Part shown: positions 9,062 through 21,340 of the stretch, in pieces
How the letters are laid out: every line of letters starts with the position of its first letter
How positions within the stretch are numbered: position 1 is the first letter of the stretch
Source: Halisarca cf. caerulea
Taxonomy: Eukaryota > Porifera > Demospongiae > Chondrillida > Halisarcidae
DNA: 64,000 nt
Assembly (NCBI GenBank): GCA_963170055.1
Contig: CAUJGJ010000287.1
Coordinates: 489,901 to 553,900, forward strand
Reading direction: 5' to 3'
The notes under the pieces: model-generated
The model's database searches: none
What the model saw: the letters and a program-made list of their open reading frames with translations, nothing else
Told to the model about the DNA's origin: nothing
Made by a program: the position numbers and the translations under genes

Positions 9062-9579
9062 ATGGACAAAGTAAGTCGGAGCACAGAGAAAGAGCCCATG
9101 TTTCAACTGCTTAGGGGAGAGTCTTTGCGAGGAGCAAAGATCAAGAGCAAAATCAAATGTAGTTTTTTTTCGATTTCTCAGCAGGATTCATTTTTGATGT
9201 CAGGGTGTTTAACCCTCTGGCATCCTCTAATCTCAACCCCTACATTTACGCTGCATTCAGGAAACATGAACAGGAAAAGAGAAGAGTGTACAAGCAGAGA
9301 ATCAGAGAGATTGAACATGGGAGCTTCACTCCACTGGTGTTTTCGGCATCAGGTGGAATGGGACCTACCACAGTCATCGCCTACAAGAGACTTGCAGCCT
9401 TGTTGGCTGACAAGCAGGGCTTGCCATACTGTCAGGTGATCTGCTGGCTGAGGTGTTGGTTGTCTTTTAGCTTACTGAGATCTGCCATAGCTGCAATCCG
9501 AGGAACACGATCAACCTTGTTCTTGCGCCTATGCGATACGCCAATATGTCTCAGTCTACCTTTTGCCCGCCCGCCCTGA
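9062..9579 (+). pseudogene. Retroelement endonuclease-like remnant and conserved tail
   Basis: EPMFQLLRGESLRGAK (frame 9062) leads into the expected endonuclease region, but between about 9131 and 9195 the sequence is shortened and shifted around a run of eight T's. Homology resumes in a second frame with GFIFDVRVFNP, where an Asp-Val-Arg would be part of a PD-(D/E)xK core, and then an intact tail (HEQEKRRVYKQRIREIEHG, FTPLVFSASGGMG, WLRCWLSFSLLRSAI) runs to TGA 9577-9579. At least one catalytic acidic position upstream of DVR cannot be placed with confidence, so endonuclease function is presumed lost. Assignment to a restriction-like endonuclease rests on order and one motif. Confidence 0.6.
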
Positions 9580-10064
9580 ACTCTTGTACTTAAGTGCCAT
9601 GGAGGCGTTGCGCCTTAGCCGTCAAGACAATTGTTCATCTAGACTTCCACCTCCCCTAAACTCTGGCGATAAGCAGAGTTCGAAGGGTTGCGCCTTCGCG
9701 AAGTACATCCAGTCTCCGGAATACCGCTTACGCATTCCGTAAACGCTTATGCCAAAACATGATGTCTTTCCGCATGGAGAAAATTCAAGCGTTGCTCTTC
9801 TCGGGCGGGGAGAATCGCCTTCCGTCTACCCCACCATGACACTCCCCATGAGGCTCCTCGAAAGTGTGCAGCTTTTCACGTTGATTGCACTTGAACTGCG
9901 GGAGGAGTTTGCGAACAGACAAATTCAGCTCGACGGAAATATATATATATATTATATAGACTAGGGGAGAAGGCGGCCAAAGGCCGCCTTCACCCCTAGT
10001 TCGGGTGGCGGGTGCAACCCTTATCTCAAGTGAAGAGGTTGTGTTCAGTGAATATATCTAATTA
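9580..10064. other. Hairpin-rich stretch with raised G+C between retroelement and satellite
   Basis: The composition is visibly richer in G+C than either flank. It holds several small dyads: CTCTG/CAGAG (9661-9678), CGAAGG/CCTTCG (9681-9698) and GGAAT/ATTCC (9719-9739). AAGGGTTGC at 9683-9691 is repeated in inverse at 10014-10022. It may be the retroelement's 3' UTR or a separate short element. No tRNA-like A and B boxes were found. The short open reading at 9749-9964 shows no motif. Confidence 0.5.
9961..9999. repeat. Strong GC-rich hairpin
   Basis: A 39-base dyad: 7-bp outer arms (CTAGGGG/CCCCTAG), one A-A mismatch, 10-bp inner arms (GAAGGCGGCC/GGCCGCCTTC) and an AAA loop. It is preceded by an AT-only tract (TATATATATA near 9940) and ends in CTAG followed by T, which loosely resembles a Helitron 3' end. 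Confidence 0.85.
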
Positions 10065-11302
10065 TTAAGTGTAATATGCTTTATTTGTAATCTAACAAAC
10101 ATATTAAACATAGAAGATTAAAATACTATTTTATTTCATAAGATATTTACAATGTTGGCAATTTTGTGCTATTCGCAAATTTGAAATAACGCTACGAACA
10201 TTATTTCAGCGATGAGAAACATGCTTCATTTGCAATCTAACAAACATTTTAAATGTAGAAGATTCAAATAATATTTTATTTCATAAGATATTTTACAATG
10301 TTGGCAATTTTGTGCTATTCGTAAATTAGAAATAATGTTATGAACATTATTTCAGCAATGAGAAATATGCTCTATTTGCAATCTAACAAACATTTTAAAC
10401 GTAGAAGATTAAAATACTATTTTATTTCATAAGATATTTACAATGTTGGCAATTATGTGCTATTGGTAAATTTGAAATAATGTTATAAACATTATTTCAG
10501 CCATGAGAAATGTGCTTTATTTGCAATCTAACAAGCATTTTAAACGTAGAAGGTTAAAATAGTATTTTATTTCATAAGATATTTACAATGTTTGCAATGT
10601 TATGCTATTTGTAAATTATAATAACGTTACGAACATTATTTCAGCAATAAGAAATGTGCTTTATTTGCAATCTCGTAAACATTTTAAACTTAGAAGATTA
10701 AAATACTATATTATTTCATAAGATATTTACAATGTTGGTAATTTTGTGCTATTCGTAAATTATAAATAACGTTACGAACATTATTTCAGCAATGAGAAAT
10801 GTGCTTTATTTGTAATCTAACAAACATTTTAAACGTAGAAGATTAAAATACTGTTTTATTTCATAAGATATTTACAATGTTGGCAATTTTGTGCTATAGG
10901 TAAATTTGAAATAACGTTAGGAACATTATTTCAGCAATGAGAAATGTGCTTTATTTGCAATCTCACAAACATTTTAAACGTAGAAGAATAAAATACTATT
11001 TTATTTCATAAGATATTTGAAATGTTGGTTATTTTGTGCTATTCGTAAATTAGAAATAACGTTACGAACATTATTTCATCAATGAGAAATGTGCTTTATT
11101 TGCAATTTCACAAACATTTTTAACATAGAAGATTAAAATACTATTTTATTTCATAAGATATTTGCAATGTTGGCAATTTTGTGCTATTGGTAAATTTGAA
11201 ATAACGTTAGGAACATTATTTCATCAATGAGAAATGTGCTTTATTTGCAATCTAACAAACATTTTAAACGGTGAAGATGAAAATGCAATTTTATTTCATA
11301 AT
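10065..11302 (+). repeat. 145-bp satellite array, about 8.5 copies
   Basis: The TTATTTCAG word recurs at 10201, 10347, 10492, 10636, 10781, 10926, 11071 and 11216: spacings of 146, 145, 144, 145, 145, 145 and 145 bp. A partial first copy begins near 10065, and the last copy breaks off at about 11302. Monomers are AT-rich, diverge by point changes and occasional single-base indels, and contain TTGGCAATTTTGTGCTAT and ATAACGTTACGAACATT. Divergence between copies is clearly higher than in the neighbouring 134-bp array, which suggests older or less homogenised repeats at the edge of the satellite block. Confidence 0.95.
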
Positions 11303-11308
11303 GTTTTT

Positions 11309-11460
11309 AAAATAGTATTTTAATCTTCTACATTTAAAGTGTTTGTTAAATTGGAAATAAAGCATACTTCTCATCGCTGAAATAATGTTCGCAACGTTAT
11401 TTCAAATTTACGAATATCATAAAATTAACAACATTATAAATATCTTATGAAATAAAATAG
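11309..11460 (-). repeat. Inverted copy of the 145-bp satellite monomer
   Basis: This 152-bp segment is the reverse complement of the 145-bp monomer plus 7 bp: it begins and ends with AAAATAG, exactly one period apart. It is more diverged than the direct copies but has no net length change. With the last direct copy it forms a head-to-head junction in which 11273-11292 and 11309-11328 pair at 17 of 20 positions. The 134-bp array starts at the next base. Confidence 0.9.
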
Positions 11461-11859
11461 CTTTGGAATAGTTATTTAAGCTGAAATTTGCATTAAATGA
11501 AAGTTACTTTGTTCACATTTTAAGAAATTTGCAACTTTGGCAATTTTATTCTTATGATAAAATTAAAATTACCACCGTTAACATTTTTAAGAGACTTTGG
11601 AATAGTTGTTTAAGCTGAAATTTGCATTAAATGAAAGTTACTTTGTTCACATTTTAAGAGATTTGCAACTTTGGCAATTTTATTCTTATGATAAAATTAA
11701 AATTACCACCGTTAACATTTTTAAGAGACTTTGGAATAGTTGTTTAAGCTGAAATTTGCATTAAATGAAAGTTACTTTGTTCACATTTTAAGAGATTTGC
11801 AACTTTGGCAATTTTATTCTTATGATAAAATTAAAATTACCACCGTTAACATTTTTAAG

Positions 11860-14800
11860 AGACTTTGGAATAGTTGTTTAAGCTGAAATTTGCATTAAAT
11901 GAAAGTTACTTTGTTCACATTTTAAGAGATTTGCAACTTTGGCAATTTTATTCTTATGATAAAATTAAAATTACCAGCGTTAACATTTTCAAGAGACTTT
12001 GGAATAGTTGTTTAAGCTGAAATTTGCATTAAATGAAAGTTACTTTGTTCACATTTTAAGAAATTTTCAACTTTGGCAATTTTATTCTAATGATAAAATT
12101 AAAATTACCACCGTTAACATTTTCAAGAGACTTTGGAATAGTTGTTTAAGTTGAAATTTGCATTAAATGAAAGTTACTTTCTTCACATTTTAAGAAATTT
12201 GCAACTTTGGCAATTTTATTCTTATGATAAAATAGAAATTACCACCGTTAACATTTTCAAGAGACTTTGGAATAGTTGTTTAAGCTGAAATTTGCATTAA
12301 ATGAAAGTTACTTTCTTCACATTTTAAGAAATTTGCAACTTTGGCAATTTTATTCTTATGATAAAATTAAAATTACCAGCGTTAACATTTTCAAGAGACT
12401 TTGGAATAGTTGTTTAAGCTGAAATTTGCATTAAATGAAAGTTACTTTCTTCACATTTTAAGAAATTTGCAACTTTGGCAATTTTATTCTTATGATAAAA
12501 TTAAAATTACCAGCGTTAACATTTTCAAGAGACTTTGGAATAGTTGTTTAAGCTGAAATTTGCATTAAATGAAAGTTACTTTCTTCACATTTTAAGAAAT
12601 TTGCAACTTTGGCAATTTTATTCTTATGATAAAATTAAAATTACCAGCGTTAACATTTTCAAGAGACTTTGGAATAGTTGTTTAAGCTGAAATTTGCATT
12701 AAATGAAAGTTACTTTCTTCACATTTTAAGAAATTTGCAACTTTGGCAATTTTATTCTTATGATAAAATTAAAATTACCACCGTTAACATTTTGAAGAGA
12801 CTTTGGAATAGTTGTTTAAGCTGAAATTTGCATTAAATGAAAGTTACTTTCTTCACATTTTAAGAAATTTGCAACTTTGGCAATTTTATTCTTATGATAA
12901 AATAGAAATTACCACCGTTAAAATTTTCAAGAGACTTTGGAATAGTTGTTTAAGCTGAAATTTGCATTAAATGAAAGTTACTTTCTTCACATTTTAAGAA
13001 ATTTGCAACTTTGGCAATTTTATTCTTATGATAAAATTAAAATTACCAGCGTTAACATTTTCAAGAGACTTTGGAATAGTTGTTTAAGCTGAAATTTGCA
13101 TTAAATGAAAGTTACTTTCTTCACATTTTAAGAAATTTGCAACTTTGGCAATTTTATTCTTATGATAAAATTAAAATTACCAGCGTTAACATTTTCAAGA
13201 GACTTTGGAATAGTTGTTTAAGCTGAAATTTGCATTAAATGAAAGTTACTTTCTTCACATTTTAAGAAATTTGCAACTTTGGCAATTTTATTCTTATGAT
13301 AAAATTAAAATTACCAGCGTTAACATTTTCAAGAGACTTTGGAATAGTTGTTTAAGCTGAAATTTGCATTAAATGAAAGTTACTTTCTTCACATTTTAAG
13401 AAATTTGCAACTTTGGCAATTTTATTCTTATGATAAAATTAAAATTACCAGCGTTAACATTTTCAAGAGACTTTGGAATAGTTGTTTAAGCTGAAATTTG
13501 CATTAAATGAAAGTTACTTTCTTCACATTTTAAGAAATTTGCAACTTTGGCAATTTTATTCTTATGATAAAATTAAAATTACCAGCGTTAACATTTTCAA
13601 GAGACTTTGGAATAGTTGTTTAAGCTGAAATTTGCATTAAATGAAAGTTACTTTCTTCACATTTTAAGAAATTTGCAACTTTGGCAATTTTATTCTTATG
13701 ATAAAATTAAAATTACCACCGTTAACATTTTGAAGAGACTTTGGAATAGTTGTTTAAGCTGAAATTTGCATTAAATGAAAGTTACTTTCTTCACATTTTA
13801 AGAAATTTGCAACTTTGGCAATTTTATTCTTATGATAAAATTAAAATTACCAGCGTTAACATTTTCAAGAGACTTTGGAATAGTTGTTTAAGCTGAAATT
13901 TGCATTAAATGAAAGTTACTTTCTTCACATTTTAAGAAATTTGCAACTTTGGCAATTTTATTCTTATGATAAAATTAAAAGTACCAGCGTTAACATTTTC
14001 AAGAGACTTTGGAATAGTTGTTTAAGCTGAAATTTGCATTAAATGAAAGTTACTTTCTTCACATTTTAAGAAATTTGCAACTTTGGCAATTTTATTCTTA
14101 TGATAAAATTAAAATTACCAGCGTTAACATTTTCAAGAGACTTTGGAATAGTTGTTTAAGCTGAAATTTGCATTAAATGAAAGTTACTTTCTTCACATTT
14201 TAAGAAATTTGCAACTTTGGCAATTTTATTCTTATGATAAAATTAAAATTACCAGCGTTAACATTTTCAAGAGACTTTGGAATAGTTGTTTAAGCTGAAA
14301 TTTGCATTAAATGAAAGTTACTTTCTTCACATTTTAAGAAATTTGCAACTTTGGCAATTTTATTCTTATGATAAAATTAAAATTACCAGCGTTAACATTT
14401 TCAAGAGACTTTGGAATAGTTGTTTAAGCTGAAATTTGCATTAAATGAAAGTTACTTTCTTCACATTTTAAGAAATTTGCAACTTTGGCAATTTTATTCT
14501 TATGATAAAATTAAAATTACCAGCGTTAACATTTTCAAGATACTTTGGAATAGTTGTTTAAGCTGAAATTTGCATTAAATGAAAGTTACTTTCTTCACAT
14601 TTTAAGAAATTTGCAACTTTGGCAATTTTATTCTTATGATAAAATTAAAATTACCACCGTTAACATTTTCAAGATACTTTGGAATAGTTGTTTAAGCTGA
14701 AATTTGCATTAAATGAAAGTTACTTTCTTCACATTTTAAGAAATTTGCAACTTTGGCAATTTTATTCTTATGATAAAATTAAAATTACCAGCGTTAACAT

Positions 14801-17800
14801 TTTCAAGAGACTTTGGAATAGTTGTTTAAGCTGAAATTTGCATTAAATGAAAGTTACTTTCTTCACATTTTAAGAAATTTGCAACTTTGGCAATTTTATT
14901 CTTATGATAAAATTAAAATTACCAGCGTTAACATTTTCAAGAGACTTTGGAATAGTTGTTTAAGCTGAAATTTGCATTAAATGAAAGTTACTTTCTTCAC
15001 ATTTTAAGAAATTTGCAACTTTGGCAATTTTATTCTTATGATAAAATTAAAATTACCAGCGTTAACATTTTCAAGAGACTTTGGAATAGTTGTTTAAGCT
15101 GAAATTTGCATTAAATGAAAGTTACTTTCTTCACATTTTAAGAAATTTGCAACTTTGGCAATTTTATTCTTATGATAAAATTAAAATTACCACCGTTAAC
15201 ATTTTCAAGATACTTTGGAATAGTTGTTTAAGCTGAAATTTGCATTAAATGAAAGTTACTTTCTTCACATTTTAAGAAATTTGCAACTTTGGCAATTTTA
15301 TTCTTATGATAAAATTAAAATTACCACCGTTAACATTTTCAAGATACTTTGGAATAGTTGTTTAAGCTGAAATTTGCATTAAATGAAAGTTACTTTCTTC
15401 ACATTTTAAGAAATTTGCAACTTTGGCAATTTTATTCTTATGATAAAATTAAAATTACCAGCGTTAACATTTTCAAGAGACTTTGGAATAGTTGTTTAAG
15501 CTGAAATTTGCATTAAATGAAAGTTACTTTCTTCACATTTTAAGAAATTTGCAACTTTGGCAATTTTATTCTTATGATAAAATTAAAATTACCAGCGTTA
15601 ACATTTTCAAGAGACTTTGGAATAGTTGTTTAAGCTGAAATTTGCATTAAATGAAAGTTACTTTCTTCACATTTTAAGAAATTTGCAACTTTGGCAATTT
15701 TATTCTTATGATAAAATTAAAATTACCAGCGTTAACATTTTCAAGAGACTTTGGAATAGTTGTTTAAGCTGAAATTTGCATTAAATGAAAGTTACTTTCT
15801 TCACATTTTAAGAAATTTGCAACTTTGGCAATTTTATTCTTATGATAAAATTAAAATTACCAGCGTTAACATTTTCAAGAGACTTTGGAATAGTTGTTTA
15901 AGCTGAAATTTGCATTAAATGAAAGTTACTTTCTTCACATTTTAAGAAATTTGCAACTTTGGCAATTTTATTCTTATGATAAAATTAAAATTACCAGCGT
16001 TAACATTTTCAAGAGACTTTGGAATAGTTGTTTAAGCTGAAATTTGCATTAAATGAAAGTTACTTTCTTCACATTTTAAGAAATTTGCAACTTTGGCAAT
16101 TTTATTCTTATGATAAAATTAAAATTACCAGCGTTAACATTTTTAAGAGACTTTGGAATAGTTGTTTAAGCTGAAATTTGCATTAAATGAAAGTTACTTT
16201 CTTCACATTTTAAGAAATTTGCAACTTTGGCAATTTTATTCTTATGATAAAATTAAAATTACCAGCGTTAACATTTTCAAGAGACTTTGGAATAGTTGTT
16301 TAAGCTGAAATTTGCATTAAATGAAAGTTACTTTCTTCACATTTTAAGAAATTTGCAACTTTGGCAATTTTATTCTTATGATAAAATTAAAATTACCAGC
16401 GTTAACATTTTTAAGAGACTTTGGAATAGTTGTTTAAGCTGAAATTTGCATTAAATGAAAGTTACTTTCTTCACATTTTAAGAAATTTGCAACTTTGGCA
16501 ATTTTATTCTTATCATAAAATTAAAATTACCACCGTTAACATTTTCAAGAGACTTTGGAATAGTTGTTTAAGCTGAAATTTGCATTAAATGAAAGTTACT
16601 TTCTTCACATTTTAAGAAATTTGCAACTTTGGCAAATTTATTCTTATGATAAAATTAATATTACCACCGTTAACATTTTCAAGAGACTTTGGAATAGTTG
16701 TGTAAGCTGAAATTTGCATTAAATGAAAGTTGCTTTCTTCACATTTTAAGAAATTTGCAAATTTGGCAATTTTATTCTTATGATAAAATTAAAATTACCA
16801 GCGTTAACATTTTTAAGAGACTTTGGAATAGTTGTTTAAGCTGAAATTTGCATTAAATGAAAGTTACTTTCTTCACATTTTAAGAAATTTGCAACTTTGG
16901 CAATTTTATTCTTATGATAAAATTAAAATTACCACCGTTAACATTTTTAAGAGACTTTGGAATAGTTGTTTAAGCTGAAATTTGCATTAAATGAAAGTTA
17001 CTTTGTTCACATTTTAAGAGATTTGCAACTTTGGCAATTTTATTCTTATGATAAAATTAAAATTACCAGCGTTAACATTTTCAAGAGACTTTGGAATAGT
17101 TGTTTAAGCTGAAATTTGCATTAAATGAAAGTTACTTTGTTCACATTTTAAGAAATTTTCAACTTTGGCAATTTTATTCTAATGATAAAATTAAAATTAC
17201 CACCGTTAACATTTTCAAGAGACTTTGGAATAGTTGTTTAAGTTGAAATTTGCATTAAATGAAAGTTACTTTCTTCACATTTTAAGAAATTTGCAACTTT
17301 GGCAATTTTATTCTTATGATAAAATAGAAATTACCACCGTTAACATTTTCAAGAGACTTTGGAATAGTTGTTTAAGCTGAAATTTGCATTAAATGAAAGT
17401 TACTTTCTTCACATTTTAAGAAATTTGCAACTTTGGCAATTTTATTCTTATGATAAAATTAAAATTACCAGCGTTAACATTTTCAAGAGACTTTGGAATA
17501 GTTGTTTAAGCTGAAATTTGCATTAAATGAAAGTTACTTTCTTCACATTTTAAGAAATTTGCAACTTTGGCAATTTTATTCTTATGATAAAATTAAAATT
17601 ACCAGCGTTAACATTTTCAAGAGACTTTGGAATAGTTGTTTAAGCTGAAATTTGCATTAAATGAAAGTTACTTTCTTCACATTTTAAGAAATTTGCAACT
17701 TTGGCAATTTTATTCTTATGATAAAATTAAAATTACCAGCGTTAACATTTTCAAGAGACTTTGGAATAGTTGTTTAAGCTGAAATTTGCATTAAATGAAA

Positions 17801-20800
17801 GTTACTTTCTTCACATTTTAAGAAATTTGCAACTTTGGCAATTTTATTCTTATGATAAAATTAAAATTACCAGCGTTAACATTTTCAAGAGACTTTGGAA
17901 TAGTTGTTTAAGCTGAAATTTGCATTAAATGAAAGTTACTTTCTTCACATTTTAAGAAATTTGCAACTTTGGCAATTTTATTCTTATGATAAAATTAAAA
18001 TTACCAGCGTTAACATTTTCAAGAGACTTTGGAATAGTTGTTTAAGCTGAAATTTGCATTAAATGAAAGTTACTTTCTTCACATTTTAAGAAATTTGCAA
18101 CTTTGGCAATTTTATTCTTATGATAAAATTAAAATTACCACCGTTAACATTTTGAAGAGACTTTGGAATAGTTGTTTAAGCTGAAATTTGCATTAAATGA
18201 AAGTTACTTTCTTCACATTTTAAGAAATTTGCAACTTTGGCAATTTTATTCTTATGATAAAATTAAAATTACCAGCGTTAACATTTTCAAGAGACTTTGG
18301 AATAGTTGTTTAAGCTGAAATTTGCATTAAATGAAAGTTACTTTCTTCACATTTTAAGAAATTTGCAACTTTGGCAATTTTATTCTTATGATAAAATTAA
18401 AAGTACCAGCGTTAACATTTTCAAGAGACTTTGGAATAGTTGTTTAAGCTGAAATTTGCATTAAATGAAAGTTACTTTCTTCACATTTTAAGAAATTTGC
18501 AACTTTGGCAATTTTATTCTTATGATAAAATTAAAATTACCAGCGTTAACATTTTCAAGAGACTTTGGAATAGTTGTTTAAGCTGAAATTTGCATTAAAT
18601 GAAAGTTACTTTCTTCACATTTTAAGAAATTTGCAACTTTGGCAATTTTATTCTTATGATAAAATTAAAATTACCAGCGTTAACATTTTCAAGAGACTTT
18701 GGAATAGTTGTTTAAGCTGAAATTTGCATTAAATGAAAGTTACTTTCTTCACATTTTAAGAAATTTGCAACTTTGGCAATTTTATTCTTATGATAAAATT
18801 AAAATTACCAGCGTTAACATTTTCAAGAGACTTTGGAATAGTTGTTTAAGCTGAAATTTGCATTAAATGAAAGTTACTTTCTTCACATTTTAAGAAATTT
18901 GCAACTTTGGCAATTTTATTCTTATGATAAAATTAAAATTACCAGCGTTAACATTTTCAAGATACTTTGGAATAGTTGTTTAAGCTGAAATTTGCATTAA
19001 ATGAAAGTTACTTTCTTCACATTTTAAGAAATTTGCAACTTTGGCAATTTTATTCTTATGATAAAATTAAAATTACCACCGTTAACATTTTCAAGATACT
19101 TTGGAATAGTTGTTTAAGCTGAAATTTGCATTAAATGAAAGTTACTTTCTTCACATTTTAAGAAATTTGCAACTTTGGCAATTTTATTCTTATGATAAAA
19201 TTAAAATTACCAGCGTTAACATTTTCAAGAGACTTTGGAATAGTTGTTTAAGCTGAAATTTGCATTAAATGAAAGTTACTTTCTTCACATTTTAAGAAAT
19301 TTGCAACTTTGGCAATTTTATTCTTATGATAAAATTAAAATTACCACCGTTAACATTTTCAAGATACTTTGGAATAGTTGTTTAAGCTGAAATTTGCATT
19401 AAATGAAAGTTACTTTCTTCACATTTTAAGAAATTTGCAACTTTGGCAATTTTATTCTTATGATAAAATTAAAATTACCAGCGTTAACATTTTCAAGAGA
19501 CTTTGGAATAGTTGTTTAAGCTGAAATTTGCATTAAATGAAAGTTACTTTCTTCACATTTTAAGAAATTTGCAACTTTGGCAATTTTATTCTTATGATAA
19601 AATTAAAATTACCACCGTTAACATTTTCAAGATACTTTGGAATAGTTGTTTAAGCTGAAATTTGCATTAAATGAAAGTTACTTTCTTCACATTTTAAGAA
19701 ATTTGCAACTTTGGCAATTTTATTCTTATGATAAAATTAAAATTACCACCGTTAACATTTTCAAGATACTTTGGAATAGTTGTTTAAGCTGAAATTTGCA
19801 TTAAATGAAAGTTACTTTCTTCACATTTTAAGAAATTTGCAACTTTGGCAATTTTATTCTTATGATAAAATTAAAATTACCAGCGTTAACATTTTCAAGA
19901 GACTTTGGAATAGTTGTTTAAGCTGAAATTTGCATTAAATGAAAGTTACTTTCTTCACATTTTAAGAAATTTGCAACTTTGGCAATATTATTCTTATGAT
20001 AAAATTAAAATTACCAGCGTTAACATTTTCAAGAGACTTTGGAATAGTTGTTTAAGCTGAAATTTGCATTAAATGAAAGTTACTTTCTTCACATTTTAAG
20101 AAATTTGCAACTTTGGCAATTTTATTCTTATGATAAAATTAAAATTACCAGCGTTAACATTTTCAAGAGACTTTGGAATAGTTGTTTAAGCTGAAATTTG
20201 CATTAAATGAAAGTTACTTTCTTCACATTTTAAGAAATTTGCAACTTTGGCAATTTTATTCTTATGATAAAATTAAAATTACCAGCGTTAACATTTTCAA
20301 GAGACTTTGGAATAGTTGTTTAAGCTGAAATTTGCATTAAATGAAAGTTACTTTCTTCACATTTTAAGAAATTTGCAACTTTGGCAATTTTATTCTTATG
20401 ATAAAATTAAAATTACCAGCGTTAACATTTTCAAGAGACTTTGGAATAGTTGTTTAAGCTGAAATTTGCATTAAATGAAAGTTACTTTCTTCACATTTTA
20501 AGAAATTTGCAACTTTGGCAATTTTATTCTTATGATAAAATTAAAATTACCAGCGTTAACATTTTTAAGAGACTTTGGAATAGTTGTTTAAGCTGAAATT
20601 TGCATTAAATGAAAGTTACTTTCTTCACATTTTAAGAAATTTGCAACTTTGGCAATTTTATTCTTATGATAAAATTAAAATTACCAGCGTTAACATTTTC
20701 AAGAGACTTTGGAATAGTTGTTTAAGCTGAAATTTGCATTAAATGAAAGTTACTTTCTTCACATTTTAAGAAATTTGCAACTTTGGCAATTTTATTCTTA

Positions 20801-21340
20801 TGATAAAATTAAAATTACCAGCGTTAACATTTTTAAGAGACTTTGGAATAGTTGTTTAAGCTGAAATTTGCATTAAATGAAAGTTACTTTCTTCACATTT
20901 TAAGAAATTTGCAACTTTGGCAATTTTATTCTTATCATAAAATTAAAATTACCACCGTTAACATTTTCAAGAGACTTTGGAATAGTTGTTTAAGCTGAAA
21001 TTTGCATTAAATGAAAGTTACTTTCTTCACATTTTAAGAAATTTGCAACTTTGGCAAATTTATTCTTATGATAAAATTAATATTACCACCGTTAACATTT
21101 TCAAGAGACTTTGGAATAGTTGTGTAAGCTGAAATTTGCATTAAATGAAAGTTGCTTTCTTCACATTTTAAGAAATTTGCAAATTTGGCAATTTTATTCT
21201 TATGATAAAATTAAAATTACCAGCGTTAACATTTTTAAGAGACTTTGGAATAGTTGTTTAAGCTGAAATTTGCATTAAATGAAAGTTACTTTCTTCACAT
21301 TTTAAGAAATTTGCAACTTTGGCAATTTTATTCTTATGAT
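11860..21340 (+). repeat. Higher-order duplication of 33 to 38 monomers
   Basis: Private variants recur 4,422 bp apart (33 x 134): AAAGTACC at 13981 and 18403, TATCATAAAA at 16514 and 20936, GGCAAATTTA near 16636 and 21058, GTTGTGTAAG at 16702 and 21124. Variants near the left edge recur 5,092 bp apart (38 x 134): TAAGAGATTT at 11928 and 17020, AAATTTTCAA at 12067 and 17159, AATAGAAATT at 12235 and 17327. The five-monomer difference matches a second AATAGAAATT at 12905, 670 bp after the first, so one copy gained or lost five monomers. Confidence 0.85.

Larger units (their letters stand above)
6679..9579 (+). mobile_element. Decayed non-LTR retrotransposon, REL-endonuclease type suspected
   Basis: One retroelement reading spread over several frames: a Cys-rich N-terminus (6679-6945), a middle segment (about 6946-7430), reverse transcriptase (about 7507-8455), a thumb or linker (about 8456-8795), a zinc knuckle (about 8796-9060) and an endonuclease-like remnant with a conserved tail (9062-9579). 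The order RT, then knuckle, then FDVRVFNP-like motif matches early-branching non-LTR elements with a C-terminal restriction-like endonuclease (R2/CRE/NeSL type). No LTRs, integrase or APE endonuclease are seen, and no poly(A) tail marks the 3' end. At least five frame breaks and three premature stops make it dead. The element's true ends are not resolved; 6679 and 9579 bound only the recognisable coding part. Confidence 0.7.

Noticed and set aside
9676..9700. tRNA-derived SINE B box (GTTCGAAGG)
   Set aside because: The final conserved C is missing and no A box lies at the right distance upstream.
9749..9964. 71-codon reading in the G+C-rich stretch
   Set aside because: No motif or neighbour support; it ends in the TATATA tract before the hairpin and is probably chance.
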